From JBGPBY01 sp041481485 (lineage in GTDB: Bacteria > Acidobacteriota > Terriglobia > 20CM-2-55-15), in NCBI GenBank assembly GCA_041481485.1, contig JBGPBY010000028.1, positions 1 to 24,825 on the forward strand: DNA of 24,825 nt, written 5' to 3'. Shown here piece after piece: positions 1 through 8,251 of this stretch (its first letter is position 1; each line of letters starts with the position of its first letter). The position numbers and the translations under genes are program-made. Under the pieces are notes generated by a model that saw nothing but the letters and a program-made list of their open reading frames with translations, had not been told where the DNA came from and searched no databases.

Positions 1-2127
1 ATAGTTGAGAATTCCCTCATGCAGAGCCTTCAAGTCGTGAATCCAATCCGCAAGCCCCAGTTCCGATGCCGTGCGGTTGAAGGACTCGACAATCCGGTCG
101 CACTGCTGTTGTTTCTGCTGCACGAAATCTTCAACACTCTGGACCCTGTCCCGCAGGCTGTCGACGTGACGCGACAAGGCAATCGAGTATTCGTAGATCT
201 TTCGGACACTCTCGTCAGAAGGCGTGGCGAGAGCTTCACTCCGGAGAATGCTTTCCCGGCGATTCAGATCCTGAATGGAATCGATAATGGGATCCAGTTT
301 GCCCTGGATCTCGGCAATTTCCGACTGTAATTCCAGGACCTGGCGGCGTTGCGATTCGTTCACCTTTGCGCCGGAATTCAGCCGCTCCAGCTCAATCTCG
401 AGCTGATTCAATTCCGCGGTCTGAATCTGTTCGATCTGTTTCAGGCAGGCGCGAGTCTCAGAGAAATTCAGGGTGAGTTCCTCCACCGAATGACGACTTG
501 CCGCCGCGAACGGATTTGGGCCATGCGGCCGGTTGCACCAATCTGAAACCGATCTCAGAAAGGACTCGTCGAAAGGCAATGGAAGTTCGGTCAGACCCGA
601 AGTCCAATTCGAAGCGGCGCCGAGGAACGTTGTGACGGCCGACTGATGTTCCGCAAGGGCCGCATTCCATTGCTCCCGGGCATCGTCAAGCAGTCCCGAC
701 AGCAAGTCTCTGTCGGCGCAGGCACGCCGCAGTTCACTTCTGAACGTGGAAACGTTTTCGCTCAGTGTTTCGATTTTTTCAATGCCCGCACTATGCGTAT
801 GTACGGCGTCCGCGATGTTTTCCTTCAAACGTTCCAGATAGGCACTATCCGCGGCATTCAAGTCGCATTCTGCAAAACATCTTCGATGCGCGCTTTCCAT
901 TCCTGCTGCAACTGCAGCAGCCGCAGCGGCGTCCGCCGCTGCATTCAGGCGAAGCTGGCGCTGATCCGCTGTATTTCTCAGTTTGAAGTATTCATCGACG
1001 CAGCTTTTCCGAAATCGGGAAGCTTCGGCCACATCTGCAGCCGCAGTATCGGCCTGTTTCCTCGCTTCAATCGCCAGCAGGTGGGCCTGCTCGACCGCCT
1101 GTGCGTCCCGGGATTTCGTACTGCGTTCGAAAACTTCAATCTCGGACCGCAGCGACTGCTTTTCAGAGTCGAGCCGCAACAGTTCCGATTTCAGCCGGCC
1201 CAGTTCCTCGAGCGAACGGTCGCACTCGGACTCGGCAAGCAGAATTTCCCGGATCGCAATTTCGTATTCGTCGTGTGCCGCGAGAACTCGCTCGGCCCGC
1301 CGTTTTGCAGCAACCTCGGCATAGGCGCGGTATCCATTCAGGAATTGCTCGACTGCTGCCAAAGCGAATCGGGATGAATTCAACTGGCTGCGATCCGACT
1401 CGAGTTCCTGAAACGCTTCGGCAAGATTTGCAATCAGCGCCGGCGACACCGGAGCCAGTGCCTCACTAAGCGCACGAGACAAGTCCTGCTCTTCCAAACG
1501 CCGCGTCAGCTGCGGCCGGCGCAACTGGATCAGGAGGCTGATAAGGCTGGAATACCGTTGTTCATCAAGTTGAAACAATGCATCGTTGACTGCACTACGA
1601 TACTCTGCCGCACTGTCGAAGACGCGGCCTGCGGATCCAATCTTTACAGTTAGCTGATCTTTACCGAATACCTGTTTCGAATCGCCGGCAAGCTCCAGAT
1701 TCTGTCCTATCCGTTGACTGGTGACGAAGAACCATCGGCGAACTCCTGGCTGTCCATGCGCTGCAGACAGACCACATCCGATCGTCAGATAATGTTCCTT
1801 CCCGTTCAATTCGCGGCGCCCAAACTCGATCCACGAATATCCGGTACGTTCCGGATAGCGATCCATAAGAAGGTTCCATTCGATTCTTTTCGAAGGGTCG
1901 GCATCCGGTTCAAGCCGCTCCGGCGTCACTTCGCCATCGAGCAGGAAAGGAAGCTGAAGAGCAAGGACGCGCGACTTGCCGGTTCCATTATTTCCGCGCA
2001 GCAATAACCGGCCGTTTTCATAATGAAATTCTTCCTGATCGTATCGATACAGGTTGACGAAGCCACTGCGAAGGGGCTGCCATCGCTCGCGCTGCGGATG
2101 CGGAAGGGATGTCGACTGAACTCGCAT
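1..2127 (-). CDS. jetC: JetC, SMC-type ATPase of type II Wadjet (TIGR02680 family), 3' end outside window
   Basis: This is the SMC/MukB-like motor of a type II Wadjet system, which in studied relatives senses circular DNA by loop extrusion and directs its cleavage. The frame is open for 709 codons to base 1, so the C-terminal half (rest of the coiled coil, signature motif, Walker B) is outside. The start ATG (2127-2125) overlaps the jetB stop as TAATG. The N-terminus matches the family: RWQPLRSGFVNLYRYD, then LLLRGNNGTGKS with the Walker A P-loop GNNGTGKS at residues 45-52, PFLLDGEVTPERL, RYPERTGYSWIEFG, RWFFVTSQRIG and LLIQLRRPQLTRRLEEQ. From about residue 215 onward it is Glu/Ala/Leu/Arg-rich, consistent with a long coiled coil, and includes an Ala-rich stretch around residues 390-405. 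I translated the frame through to base 1 and saw no frameshift. Family assignment is by remembered motif similarity. Confidence 0.93.
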   Translation of the reverse strand, partial: MRVQSTSLPHPQRERWQPLRSGFVNLYRYDQEEFHYENGRLLLRGNNGTGKSRVLALQLPFLLDGEVTPERLEPDADPSKRIEWNLLMDRYPERTGYSWIEFGRRELNGKEHYLTIGCGLSAAHGQPGVRRWFFVTSQRIGQNLELAGDSKQVFGKDQLTVKIGSAGRVFDSAAEYRSAVNDALFQLDEQRYSSLISLLIQLRRPQLTRRLEEQDLSRALSEALAPVSPALIANLAEAFQELESDRSQLNSSRFALAAVEQFLNGYRAYAEVAAKRRAERVLAAHDEYEIAIREILLAESECDRSLEELGRLKSELLRLDSEKQSLRSEIEVFERSTKSRDAQAVEQAHLLAIEARKQADTAAADVAEASRFRKSCVDEYFKLRNTADQRQLRLNAAADAAAAAAVAAGMESAHRRCFAECDLNAADSAYLERLKENIADAVHTHSAGIEKIETLSENVSTFRSELRRACADRDLLSGLLDDAREQWNAALAEHQSAVTTFLGAASNWTSGLTELPLPFDESFLRSVSDWCNRPHGPNPFAAASRHSVEELTLNFSETRACLKQIEQIQTAELNQLEIELERLNSGAKVNESQRRQVLELQSEIAEIQGKLDPIIDSIQDLNRRESILRSEALATPSDESVRKIYEYSIALSRHVDSLRDRVQSVEDFVQQKQQQCDRIVESFNRTASELGLADWIHDLKALHEGILNY

Positions 2128-3389
2128 TACCGAATGCCACTCCGGTCGTCATGTACCTCAGCGGCGGGCTCAGCCGCATAACGGCAGATGGCCGGCTGCG
2201 GTCGAACTCCGCTGGCCGTGAACTGAATAAGGCGAAGCGCCCGGAGTCGCAGCAGCAAGTCGTGGGTTCGCCGAGACACGGTCCCAGTCTCTGGATTTTC
2301 GTTGCTCACTTCGGCGTCGGAAATATGAACGATCCGGCGAAGCTGTGCCTCAACTTCAGGAAAGGGAATTGCCCTCTCGGAGTCGTTTTTGAGGCACCGG
2401 ACAAACCACTGCGCTAATGGCAGGATGTATTGTCCTTCGCTTCCATAATCCGGCAGCCGGATATCAGTCAAGTCCCCTAAATCGTCCACCATGGCTATCC
2501 CCTCATGGCGGACTTCGGCAATAAGTCCGGTTGAGTCGTGAACCTCACGGAGAAGATGATTGCGATGTTTCTCCAGGTAGGCCTTCTCTTCAGTGCTCAA
2601 TTCATGGAAATACAACACCGGACTGTCCAACAGGGACCGCAACAACCTCGCTCGCAATCCCCGATTTCGGGCTTCGTCCGTTGCGGGTAGCGAATGATCC
2701 GCCAGCTGTGAAATACGTAAGGAAACGGAAGGTGAATGGACACGCTTTTCCGTTGCCTTGATTTCGGATGGGCTCTGGGAACTCTGCAACATTACCGAAA
2801 GAACATGACGATTGATTTCATATCGCACGTCCGCTGCGTCTGTGCGATTCAGGAATACCTTTTCCTCACCTTCGATTCTGCGCAGTACGCCAATATCGCA
2901 GAGCAGCCGAACCACATGCATCAGGTCCCGCCGATGATCGTAGTTGTCACAATCAAAAATGAGGCCGGCTGCCCTCAACTCCCCCCTGTCAGTGGCATAT
3001 CCCTGAACTTCCCGGGCAATTCCGCGAAGCGCCGCCTGATGATCCATTTGTTCCAGCGCAGCGAGAACCAGACACAGCAGGGCATATCTTCTTCTGGTAA
3101 ATGCCGTTCCACTACTGCTGTCGGCAGCGGAGTAAGTCGGATCGTTGGGATCTCCGGGAAGCTTGCGCAACCTGGCGACTGCCTTGTCGATTGAAAGCTT
3201 CCACGCCGGAAGATCCGCAAACCATTGCTTCAGCCATTCGAAATGACGCCGAACCATCAGGTATTCGCCGGATGTTCCACCATCGGCCGGAAGCAGCGGA
3301 TTTCGCAGCAGTGCACGCAGAGCGCGCCGCCGTTCGGCAAGAACATCGGGCGTGGGCTGCGGCGCGGCAGCCTGAGAAGTCCCAGTCAA
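2127..3389 (-). CDS. jetB: JetB, KITE-type subunit of type II Wadjet (DUF2398/TIGR02678 family)
   Basis: A 420-aa protein with the full family layout. An N-terminal block ERRRALRALLRNPLLPA is followed by VRRHFEWLKQWFADLPAW, the basic element VARLRKLP, and FTRRRYALLCLVLAALEQ. The conserved DNYDHRRDLMHVVRLLCDIG region and DIRLPDYGSEGQYILPLAQW near the C-terminus complete it. In Wadjet, JetB is the MukE-like winged-helix partner that binds the JetA kleisin. The start is TTG at 3389, whose TTGA overlaps the jetA stop, with a GAGG motif about 8 nt upstream; the next in-frame Met is near residue 45, inside conserved sequence. The stop overlaps the jetC start. The gene is intact and translationally coupled on both sides. 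No catalytic residues are expected in this subunit. Confidence 0.92.
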   Translation of the reverse strand: MTGTSQAAAPQPTPDVLAERRRALRALLRNPLLPADGGTSGEYLMVRRHFEWLKQWFADLPAWKLSIDKAVARLRKLPGDPNDPTYSAADSSSGTAFTRRRYALLCLVLAALEQMDHQAALRGIAREVQGYATDRGELRAAGLIFDCDNYDHRRDLMHVVRLLCDIGVLRRIEGEEKVFLNRTDAADVRYEINRHVLSVMLQSSQSPSEIKATEKRVHSPSVSLRISQLADHSLPATDEARNRGLRARLLRSLLDSPVLYFHELSTEEKAYLEKHRNHLLREVHDSTGLIAEVRHEGIAMVDDLGDLTDIRLPDYGSEGQYILPLAQWFVRCLKNDSERAIPFPEVEAQLRRIVHISDAEVSNENPETGTVSRRTHDLLLRLRALRLIQFTASGVRPQPAICRYAAEPAAEVHDDRSGIR

Positions 3390-4600
3390 AGCAATACCTC
3401 GGAAACCTCTGGAGTGGGAATCCGTTCAATACTGATCCAATGATCCGGGCCGCGGAACATTCCTTCGGAAGTCCGGATGGTGGCCTGCCGATTTTCACCA
3501 GTGGGCTCAAGTTTGATCCTCAGGCATCCGTCGGCGAACAGGACCTCGACTGGTTCTGTGGGATCCACTCGCGCCGACATCGCTTCTCCCAGTAGATCGA
3601 GAAGGAGATCCAACTCGTTGTTCTGAAGAAAGGGGATTTCCGACAAGCGCGTGCGCCCATTGTCGCAGAACCGGCGCTGCGTACTCAGAAGACGCTCTGC
3701 TTCGTCCCGGCTGGAGACGGCGAGCTTTTCCTTTTCTGCGCTGCGATCGATAATTCGGCTCAGCGCGCCGACGGCGGACTGAACGGAATACTTTCGAGAT
3801 TCGTTCGAAATCTTTAGCGGCGGGGCATCCGCCCAGCTTGAATCCGGAGAAATATTCCGGGACTCGTGATCCTGGAGAGATGCATCGTCGATTGTCAGGT
3901 GACGCGCACTATTCAAGCCAAACGCTGCAAGCCACAATCGATGCGCCTCTTCGTCGGATGCGGCTTCAGCGAACCATTGCGCCAGAACAAGGAAGTCTGT
4001 CGTGCGGTCGATGCGATGCATCCGATCGTCGCGCGCGTTTCGGATATTGCGCAGAAGACTGGAAATCGAGGCCACCGCACAATCGCGCAGGATCTGTGAA
4101 CTGGACGGAGAATCGGGTTGCGAAATAAACCAGCGCCGGAACAACTGCCACTGGGATTGCCAGTGGCAATCCGCAGCACCGCCCCCGGGTGTATCCAGAG
4201 TTTCTCGAAGGGTGTTCTTGTCAATTGCCTGCAGCAGCCGTTCAAATCCGGCAGCTTCAATTTCAAGAATCATGGTTGATATACGCTCCGACTCCTGCTG
4301 AAGCTCATAGATCAGACGCTTGCCGTATTCAATCAGGCGGCGTGCTTCCGATGGCGGCAATCCGGGTCCCTGATCGAGCCTGTCCACGACCTTTTGCGCA
4401 TTGACCGACAGATCCTCAAAAAGCGCGCGCAGCATCAGAAGGCTTCGCCGAATCCGGGCCGAATCCGGCTCTGCCTGCAGGGATAACTCCCGGATGTCCT
4501 GGAGTGCCATTCGGATATCCGCCGGTTCCGTACTCAGGTACGCTGGGGTGGAACTGGTTCCCGGAGACTGGCCGCCGGAATTGCCCGCGTGCGTTGTCAC
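3386..4600 (-). CDS. jetA: JetA, kleisin-type subunit of type II Wadjet (DUF2397/TIGR02677 family), short N-terminus
   Basis: A 404-aa protein matching the middle and C-terminal parts of the family. Near residues 27-70 it has ADIRMALQDIRELSLQAEP and RALFEDLSVNAQKVVDRL, the neck-binding helical region. Later come RTTDFLVLAQWFAEA, EEAHRLWLAAFGLNSARHL, SSWADAPPLKIS and RLSEIPFLQNNELDLLLDLL, ending in a beta-rich RTSEGMFRGPDHWISIE. Family members are, from memory, nearer 480-500 aa and begin with about 100-120 residues of winged-helix sequence. Here that part is replaced by about 25 residues of Gly/Ser/Thr-rich sequence. The GTG start at 4600 is supported by TAGGAG about 8 nt upstream, and an in-frame TAG at 4612-4610 excludes a longer start. 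That TAG is the stop of the upstream gene, so both genes share one frame. The stop overlaps the jetB start. Confidence 0.88.
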   Translation of the reverse strand: MTTHAGNSGGQSPGTSSTPAYLSTEPADIRMALQDIRELSLQAEPDSARIRRSLLMLRALFEDLSVNAQKVVDRLDQGPGLPPSEARRLIEYGKRLIYELQQESERISTMILEIEAAGFERLLQAIDKNTLRETLDTPGGGAADCHWQSQWQLFRRWFISQPDSPSSSQILRDCAVASISSLLRNIRNARDDRMHRIDRTTDFLVLAQWFAEAASDEEAHRLWLAAFGLNSARHLTIDDASLQDHESRNISPDSSWADAPPLKISNESRKYSVQSAVGALSRIIDRSAEKEKLAVSSRDEAERLLSTQRRFCDNGRTRLSEIPFLQNNELDLLLDLLGEAMSARVDPTEPVEVLFADGCLRIKLEPTGENRQATIRTSEGMFRGPDHWISIERIPTPEVSEVLL

Positions 4601-4609
4601 TCTACGCTC

Positions 4610-5848
4610 CTAATTCGACGAACGAATGACAATCGGGATTTCAGTATCCACGCATCGGGCACCGAGTTCGGTGAGGGTCGGCCGGAATTTCCACTGATTG
4701 ACCGCCTCTCGAATTCCGCTGTAAAGAAGAGGATCCCCACCCTGAATGTCTGTGATTGCGATATTTCCTTTCACGTCGATTCTGGCTTTGACCCGAACAG
4801 TGACGTTGAGATTCTTGATATGGGAGATGACCGCCGGCGGAAACTCAGGATCCACGCGCTTATCGATGCGCGTCATGGCAAGGCGGCTCTCAGTCGGAAT
4901 ACAACTGGTCGGCAAACACCCCTGCATTGTGTCAAGAATATCCCGCCCGAACTCCGGCTCGGGGATCAGCCCGTTCGCACGCGCCCGGAGTTTTTCCATG
5001 GTCTCCACGTCTTCCGAGGAACAGGCGCGCTTCCAGGAATCGGCAAGTCCAGATAAGGTCTGCCGATATTCCTGACGGATATCGCTGAGGGTTTTCGAAT
5101 CGCTGACTGTTACCAGCTCCTGAAAATCGCGGACCGCCGTGGCAAAATCACCGGCGCTGAAATCCCTGCGCCAGGCAATCAGGCTTCGCTCCGCCGTAAC
5201 TTCGATTTTGGATTGGGTCAGGTCCGCATACTGCCCCGCCATTTCATTTGTGGGATCAAGGCTGAGAGCGGCGCGAAACTTTTTTAAGGCGTCCGTCATC
5301 TGGGATTTTCGAAACGCTTCCATACCGTCCTTGTAAATCAGATCGGCAGTTTTCGTGGCAAGAGAACTGATCGCCGGACAATTGCTGCTGTTCGAAGCAA
5401 TCAGCTTCACCACCGCTTCACTGTTGCCGGATTGCAGCTGATTTTGAGCTTCGTCCACTATGGATCGGCATCTCGCGGCATTCTGTTCGGCCTTTGCCTC
5501 GTCGGCCAGAGCGATGACTTTGGGCGCGAGATTTTGTGTATCCAGACGAAAATTGGGATCGATTTTGTACAGTTCAAGGAAGTAGGACTTCGCCCGATCG
5601 TTGTTGTTTAATCCCATGAATCCGAGCGCAAGCTGCATTTTGGCGCTCGCCTTTAATTCCAGCGGGGCGGGCAGCTTTTGCAGCAATTCATCGGCCTGCA
5701 GCAGCATTTCGACAGACTTCCCAAAATCCGCCGCCTCGTAAAGAAGTTCAGCCTGAGCAAGCATTTCGCGCGGCTCGTCGGGAGGACCGGGCCAGGCAAA
5801 TGTGCAAACAGGAACGATCATCAGCAACGCAACAGCAATTTTTGACAT
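4610..5848 (-). CDS. Exported TPR-repeat protein with C-terminal TonB-C-like domain
   Basis: A 412-aa protein with an N-terminal hydrophobic segment (residues 1-18, ending VCTFAWP) that looks like a signal peptide. Residues of about 25-130 and 170-310 are helical TPR-type repeats, for example AQAELLYEAADFGKSVEML and ALKKFRAALSLDPTNEMA. The last about 85 residues fit the TonB C-terminal/energy-transducer fold: VDPEFPPAVISHIKNLNVTV, then DVKGNIAITDIQGGDP and REAVNQWKFRPTL, with cysteines that could pair in the periplasm. It lacks the membrane anchor and proline region of a classical TonB, so a scaffold or envelope-sensing role is more likely than TonB energy transduction. The ATG at 5848 has AGAGG just upstream and follows the PEGA gene by 9 bp; jetA starts 9 bp after its stop. 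This implies one transcript with the Wadjet genes. Precise function unknown. Confidence 0.8.
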   Translation of the reverse strand: MSKIAVALLMIVPVCTFAWPGPPDEPREMLAQAELLYEAADFGKSVEMLLQADELLQKLPAPLELKASAKMQLALGFMGLNNNDRAKSYFLELYKIDPNFRLDTQNLAPKVIALADEAKAEQNAARCRSIVDEAQNQLQSGNSEAVVKLIASNSSNCPAISSLATKTADLIYKDGMEAFRKSQMTDALKKFRAALSLDPTNEMAGQYADLTQSKIEVTAERSLIAWRRDFSAGDFATAVRDFQELVTVSDSKTLSDIRQEYRQTLSGLADSWKRACSSEDVETMEKLRARANGLIPEPEFGRDILDTMQGCLPTSCIPTESRLAMTRIDKRVDPEFPPAVISHIKNLNVTVRVKARIDVKGNIAITDIQGGDPLLYSGIREAVNQWKFRPTLTELGARCVDTEIPIVIRSSN

Positions 5849-5857
5849 GGTTTGCCT

Positions 5858-6952
5858 CTAGGGAAAGACGATCTGAATTCCGGTTTCATTTCCGGTGACT
5901 CGATATTTCTTTGCCTGAAATTGCGGATTCTCGAAGGTCAACACGCCTCCAATCGGAACGGAAATGGAACTCATCGGAGTTTGCCCGAGCTCCTTTCGGT
6001 CCGCACCTTCAAGGAAAACCCGAGCCCATGGCCTGGAGTTCACCTGAACGTTTACCTCGAATGCGATGGACGCCTTCGTCGTTTCACTGCCATTAATGAT
6101 GTGCGTGAGAATTTTTCGGAGATTTCCATGGCGGTATTCCAGCGTATGCACGCCGGCCGAGAGTTCGAGCGAAACCGGCACCGACCCGAGAAGTGAGCCG
6201 TTTTCATAGATCTCTACGGAAGTCGGAGAACTCACGGCAAGAAACCCTTTTGCCGCAGCCGGCGGTTGTGCCGGGGGAATGGAATCGGGTTGTGAATCCG
6301 TGGAGGAAGCGCGCGCCACAGGGGATACAAGGACCGGAAGGGGACGAGACAAGGCTACGGGCGTGGGAACTGGAGATGTTTGGACTGGAACTGGGATGTT
6401 TATGGTGGGTTGGCCCGTTGGGCCCGCGCTGTCACTCACGACCTGCTTGGGTTGATCCGCTGCAATCGGCGCAGGAACCGACGCTTCCACGTAATTCGAA
6501 CCGGATCTGATTTTGATCACGCTGACGGCAATGATGATGGCGGCGGCGATAGCCGCAGCTGCAATCCAGCGAATTTTTCGCGACCGCCCCTCCGTAACAA
6601 ATGAATCCGCGTCGGATGCGGCGGCATCGACCGGGGGAAAGGATTCGGGCTGTGGATTTTCAGAAATCCCCGGATCTCCCTCGCTGCCTTGTCTGGATTG
6701 AGCCTGACGAAGGAACGTCCTCGCGTTATCGAGATCCTGTTGTATCTCAGTTCGAATCACAGAACGCATTTGCTGTGCTTCTATGTTGTCCGGATCGATC
6801 AGCAACAGGGCCCTCGTCAGATCCAGGCAATCCTTCGTGCGCCTCTGCTGGTATGCCTGCCGCGCAAGTTCAGCGAGTTTGGACGGACTGCCGTTTGCCG
6901 AATCGCTGACATCAATACGCTCGATCGTATCTGTCGACTGTTTTTGCGACAT
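5858..6952 (-). CDS. Single-pass membrane protein: cytoplasmic TPR-like segment plus PEGA domains
   Basis: A 364-aa protein. Residues 25-85 are helical and TPR-like (LAELARQAYQQRRTKDCLDL, ALLLIDPDNIEAQQMRSV). A transmembrane helix follows at about residues 129-147 (IAAAAIAAAIIIAVSVIKI), preceded by RSRK, which predicts a cytoplasmic N-terminus. A Pro/Val/Ser-rich linker leads to two PEGA-like beta units: GFLAVSSPTSVEIYENGSLL and, further on, VNVQVNSRPWARVFLEGADR. PEGA domains are usually surface or periplasmic beta modules. The ATG at 6952 is preferred because AGGAG sits 8 nt upstream; the GTG at 6961 overlaps that site. It is the first gene of the minus-strand operon leading into jetABC. Whether the cytoplasmic TPR contacts Jet proteins is inference only. 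Confidence 0.8.
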   Translation of the reverse strand: MSQKQSTDTIERIDVSDSANGSPSKLAELARQAYQQRRTKDCLDLTRALLLIDPDNIEAQQMRSVIRTEIQQDLDNARTFLRQAQSRQGSEGDPGISENPQPESFPPVDAAASDADSFVTEGRSRKIRWIAAAAIAAAIIIAVSVIKIRSGSNYVEASVPAPIAADQPKQVVSDSAGPTGQPTINIPVPVQTSPVPTPVALSRPLPVLVSPVARASSTDSQPDSIPPAQPPAAAKGFLAVSSPTSVEIYENGSLLGSVPVSLELSAGVHTLEYRHGNLRKILTHIINGSETTKASIAFEVNVQVNSRPWARVFLEGADRKELGQTPMSSISVPIGGVLTFENPQFQAKKYRVTGNETGIQIVFP

Positions 6953-7128
6953 CGTCGTCACTCCTGTTTTTTTCAGTGAGGAAAAGCTAGCCGTAACAGC
7001 TCCCAGATGTGGTCCATCTGTCGGCCGCTACTTCATAAGGATTGGAAATTCACGATTCTCGTGCTGAATGGACCATTTCTGTCCGCACTTTCGACATGAT
7101 TGTCACCATTCGACACGAGGAGATCTCA
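6953..7128. promoter_or_regulatory. Divergent intergenic region upstream of the jet operon and of the opposing membrane-protein gene
   Basis: These 176 bp must carry promoters for both directions. I cannot point to convincing -35/-10 pairs. A short perfect inverted repeat, CACGA-TTC-TCGTG at 7051-7063, lies between the two start codons and could be an operator. This is weak evidence. Confidence 0.35.
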
Positions 7129-8055
7129 ATGGCAAATGAAATAGTCCTTCAGTTTGCTGTTCTTTCAGTTCTTGCGGTGACCCTGCTCTACCTGACCAGC
7201 GTCCTTATGAAACGCAAGACACGCAGGGCACGGCCTCACGATGTTGTGAAGGTGCAACTGGCCGCAGAGATGGGTGAGAAAGAAGAGCTCAAAGCGGAAC
7301 CGCAATCTCCTCAAACAATCACCATCGAACTCAAAAGTGAACCGGTACCACTCTCGCGAGAACAAACCGGTAACGGCAGCGACCAGATCGATTCAGGGGC
7401 TTCGCTGCCTGAAACGGCGGTGATTCCGGCAGTTGTGCCATCAGCTGTTTCGGCAGCCCGGAGGGCCGTCAGTGCGGATGCAGCAGCGCCGGTGATCCCG
7501 GAGATAGTGAGCGATCAAAACCCCAACCAGCGAATCCTTGCAGGAATATCGGAAAACATCCGTCGAAGTCTTATAAAGCCAGTACCGACCTATTCACCGC
7601 TTCAGTATCCCGAGAAACCGCGGGATACCGAATACGTGCGGGTTAAGAAAAAAATCATTACACCTCACGGACAGATTCGTTTCTCAATTCTGAAGGACTC
7701 CCTTTCGGCAAATATGTTGGCCGTATTCCGGCGCGCCTGCCTCGAGTGGAAGTCTCCGAATGATCTTATTTCATTCCTTCCGCCCTATCTCGAGCCCGAA
7801 GCCGAAATTCTGAATGGTCGGCTGTTGCTGATCGGCACTCCCGGACATGACGAAAAACTCGCAATTCCAATTCGCAGCATCGAAGGGGATGCCGGTCTTT
7901 ACGACTGTTTCGATATCGTCACCGATGCCCGTTCCGCAACAAATACTCCCGCTGTGGTACTGACCCACGATGATGCTTTCAAGGTCGTATCGCGCGGCGT
8001 GATCACGCAGCCGGTATTTGTGGAGTCTGTCGAACGGATCCACGCAGCAGGTTGA
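7129..8055 (+). CDS. Membrane-anchored protein of unknown function
   Basis: A 308-aa protein starting at the ATG at 7129, which has GAGGAG about 7 nt upstream; an in-frame ATG at 7042 lacks such a site. Residues 5-26 form one transmembrane helix (IVLQFAVLSVLAVTLLYLTS), followed by KRKTRR, so the remainder should be cytoplasmic. Residues of about 50-150 are Glu/Pro/Ala/Val-rich and low complexity. The C-terminal about 130 residues look folded (RVKKKIITPHGQIRFSILKD; NDLISFLPPYLEPEAEILNG; VVLTHDDAFKVVSRGVIT), but I do not recognise the family. It is transcribed divergently from the PEGA-TPR-jetABC operon, so shared regulation or function with it is possible but unproven. A palindromic repeat lies 4 bp beyond the stop. 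Confidence 0.72.
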   Translation: MANEIVLQFAVLSVLAVTLLYLTSVLMKRKTRRARPHDVVKVQLAAEMGEKEELKAEPQSPQTITIELKSEPVPLSREQTGNGSDQIDSGASLPETAVIPAVVPSAVSAARRAVSADAAAPVIPEIVSDQNPNQRILAGISENIRRSLIKPVPTYSPLQYPEKPRDTEYVRVKKKIITPHGQIRFSILKDSLSANMLAVFRRACLEWKSPNDLISFLPPYLEPEAEILNGRLLLIGTPGHDEKLAIPIRSIEGDAGLYDCFDIVTDARSATNTPAVVLTHDDAFKVVSRGVITQPVFVESVERIHAAG

Positions 8056-8059
8056 AAGC

Positions 8060-8088
8060 TGTAGGCGCGGTCTGTGACCGCGCGCGAT
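8060..8088. repeat. Variant copy of the short palindromic repeat
   Basis: Contains GCGCGGTC-TGT-GACCGCGC in the same flanking context (TGTAGG upstream) as the copies at 8151 and 24797. Relative to those, one stem pair is changed from G-C to C-G on both arms, a compensatory change that keeps the hairpin. It lies just after the 7129-8055 stop and may also act as a terminator. Confidence 0.75.
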
Positions 8089-8148
8089 CTTGATTCTGCC
8101 AGGTTGTGAATTGAAGGACTGTGCACGGCCATAGGCTTGCGCTTCCCC

Positions 8149-8232
8149 AATGTAGGGGCGGTCTATGACCGCCCGCAATTGAGCGGCCCGCAATCCTCCG
8201 AATTGTGGGCGGTCATAGACCGCCCCTACATT
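8149..8232. repeat. Head-to-head pair of REP-like palindromic repeats
   Basis: Two 29-bp copies (8151-8179 and 8202-8230), each with GGCGGTC-TAT-GACCGCC, stand in inverted orientation about 22 bp apart. The whole block could fold into one long hairpin, like a bacterial BIME. It lies between two convergent genes, where a transcription stop would be expected. The right-hand copy is identical, as reverse complement, to the copy at 24797-24825. Confidence 0.88.
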
Positions 8233-8251
8233 GACTACAGCCGGGAAGTTC

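Noticed and set aside
646..1377. Plus-strand 243-aa open frame opposite jetC
   Set aside because: Antisense to a continuous, family-matching jetC frame; its translation is compositionally odd and matches nothing known.
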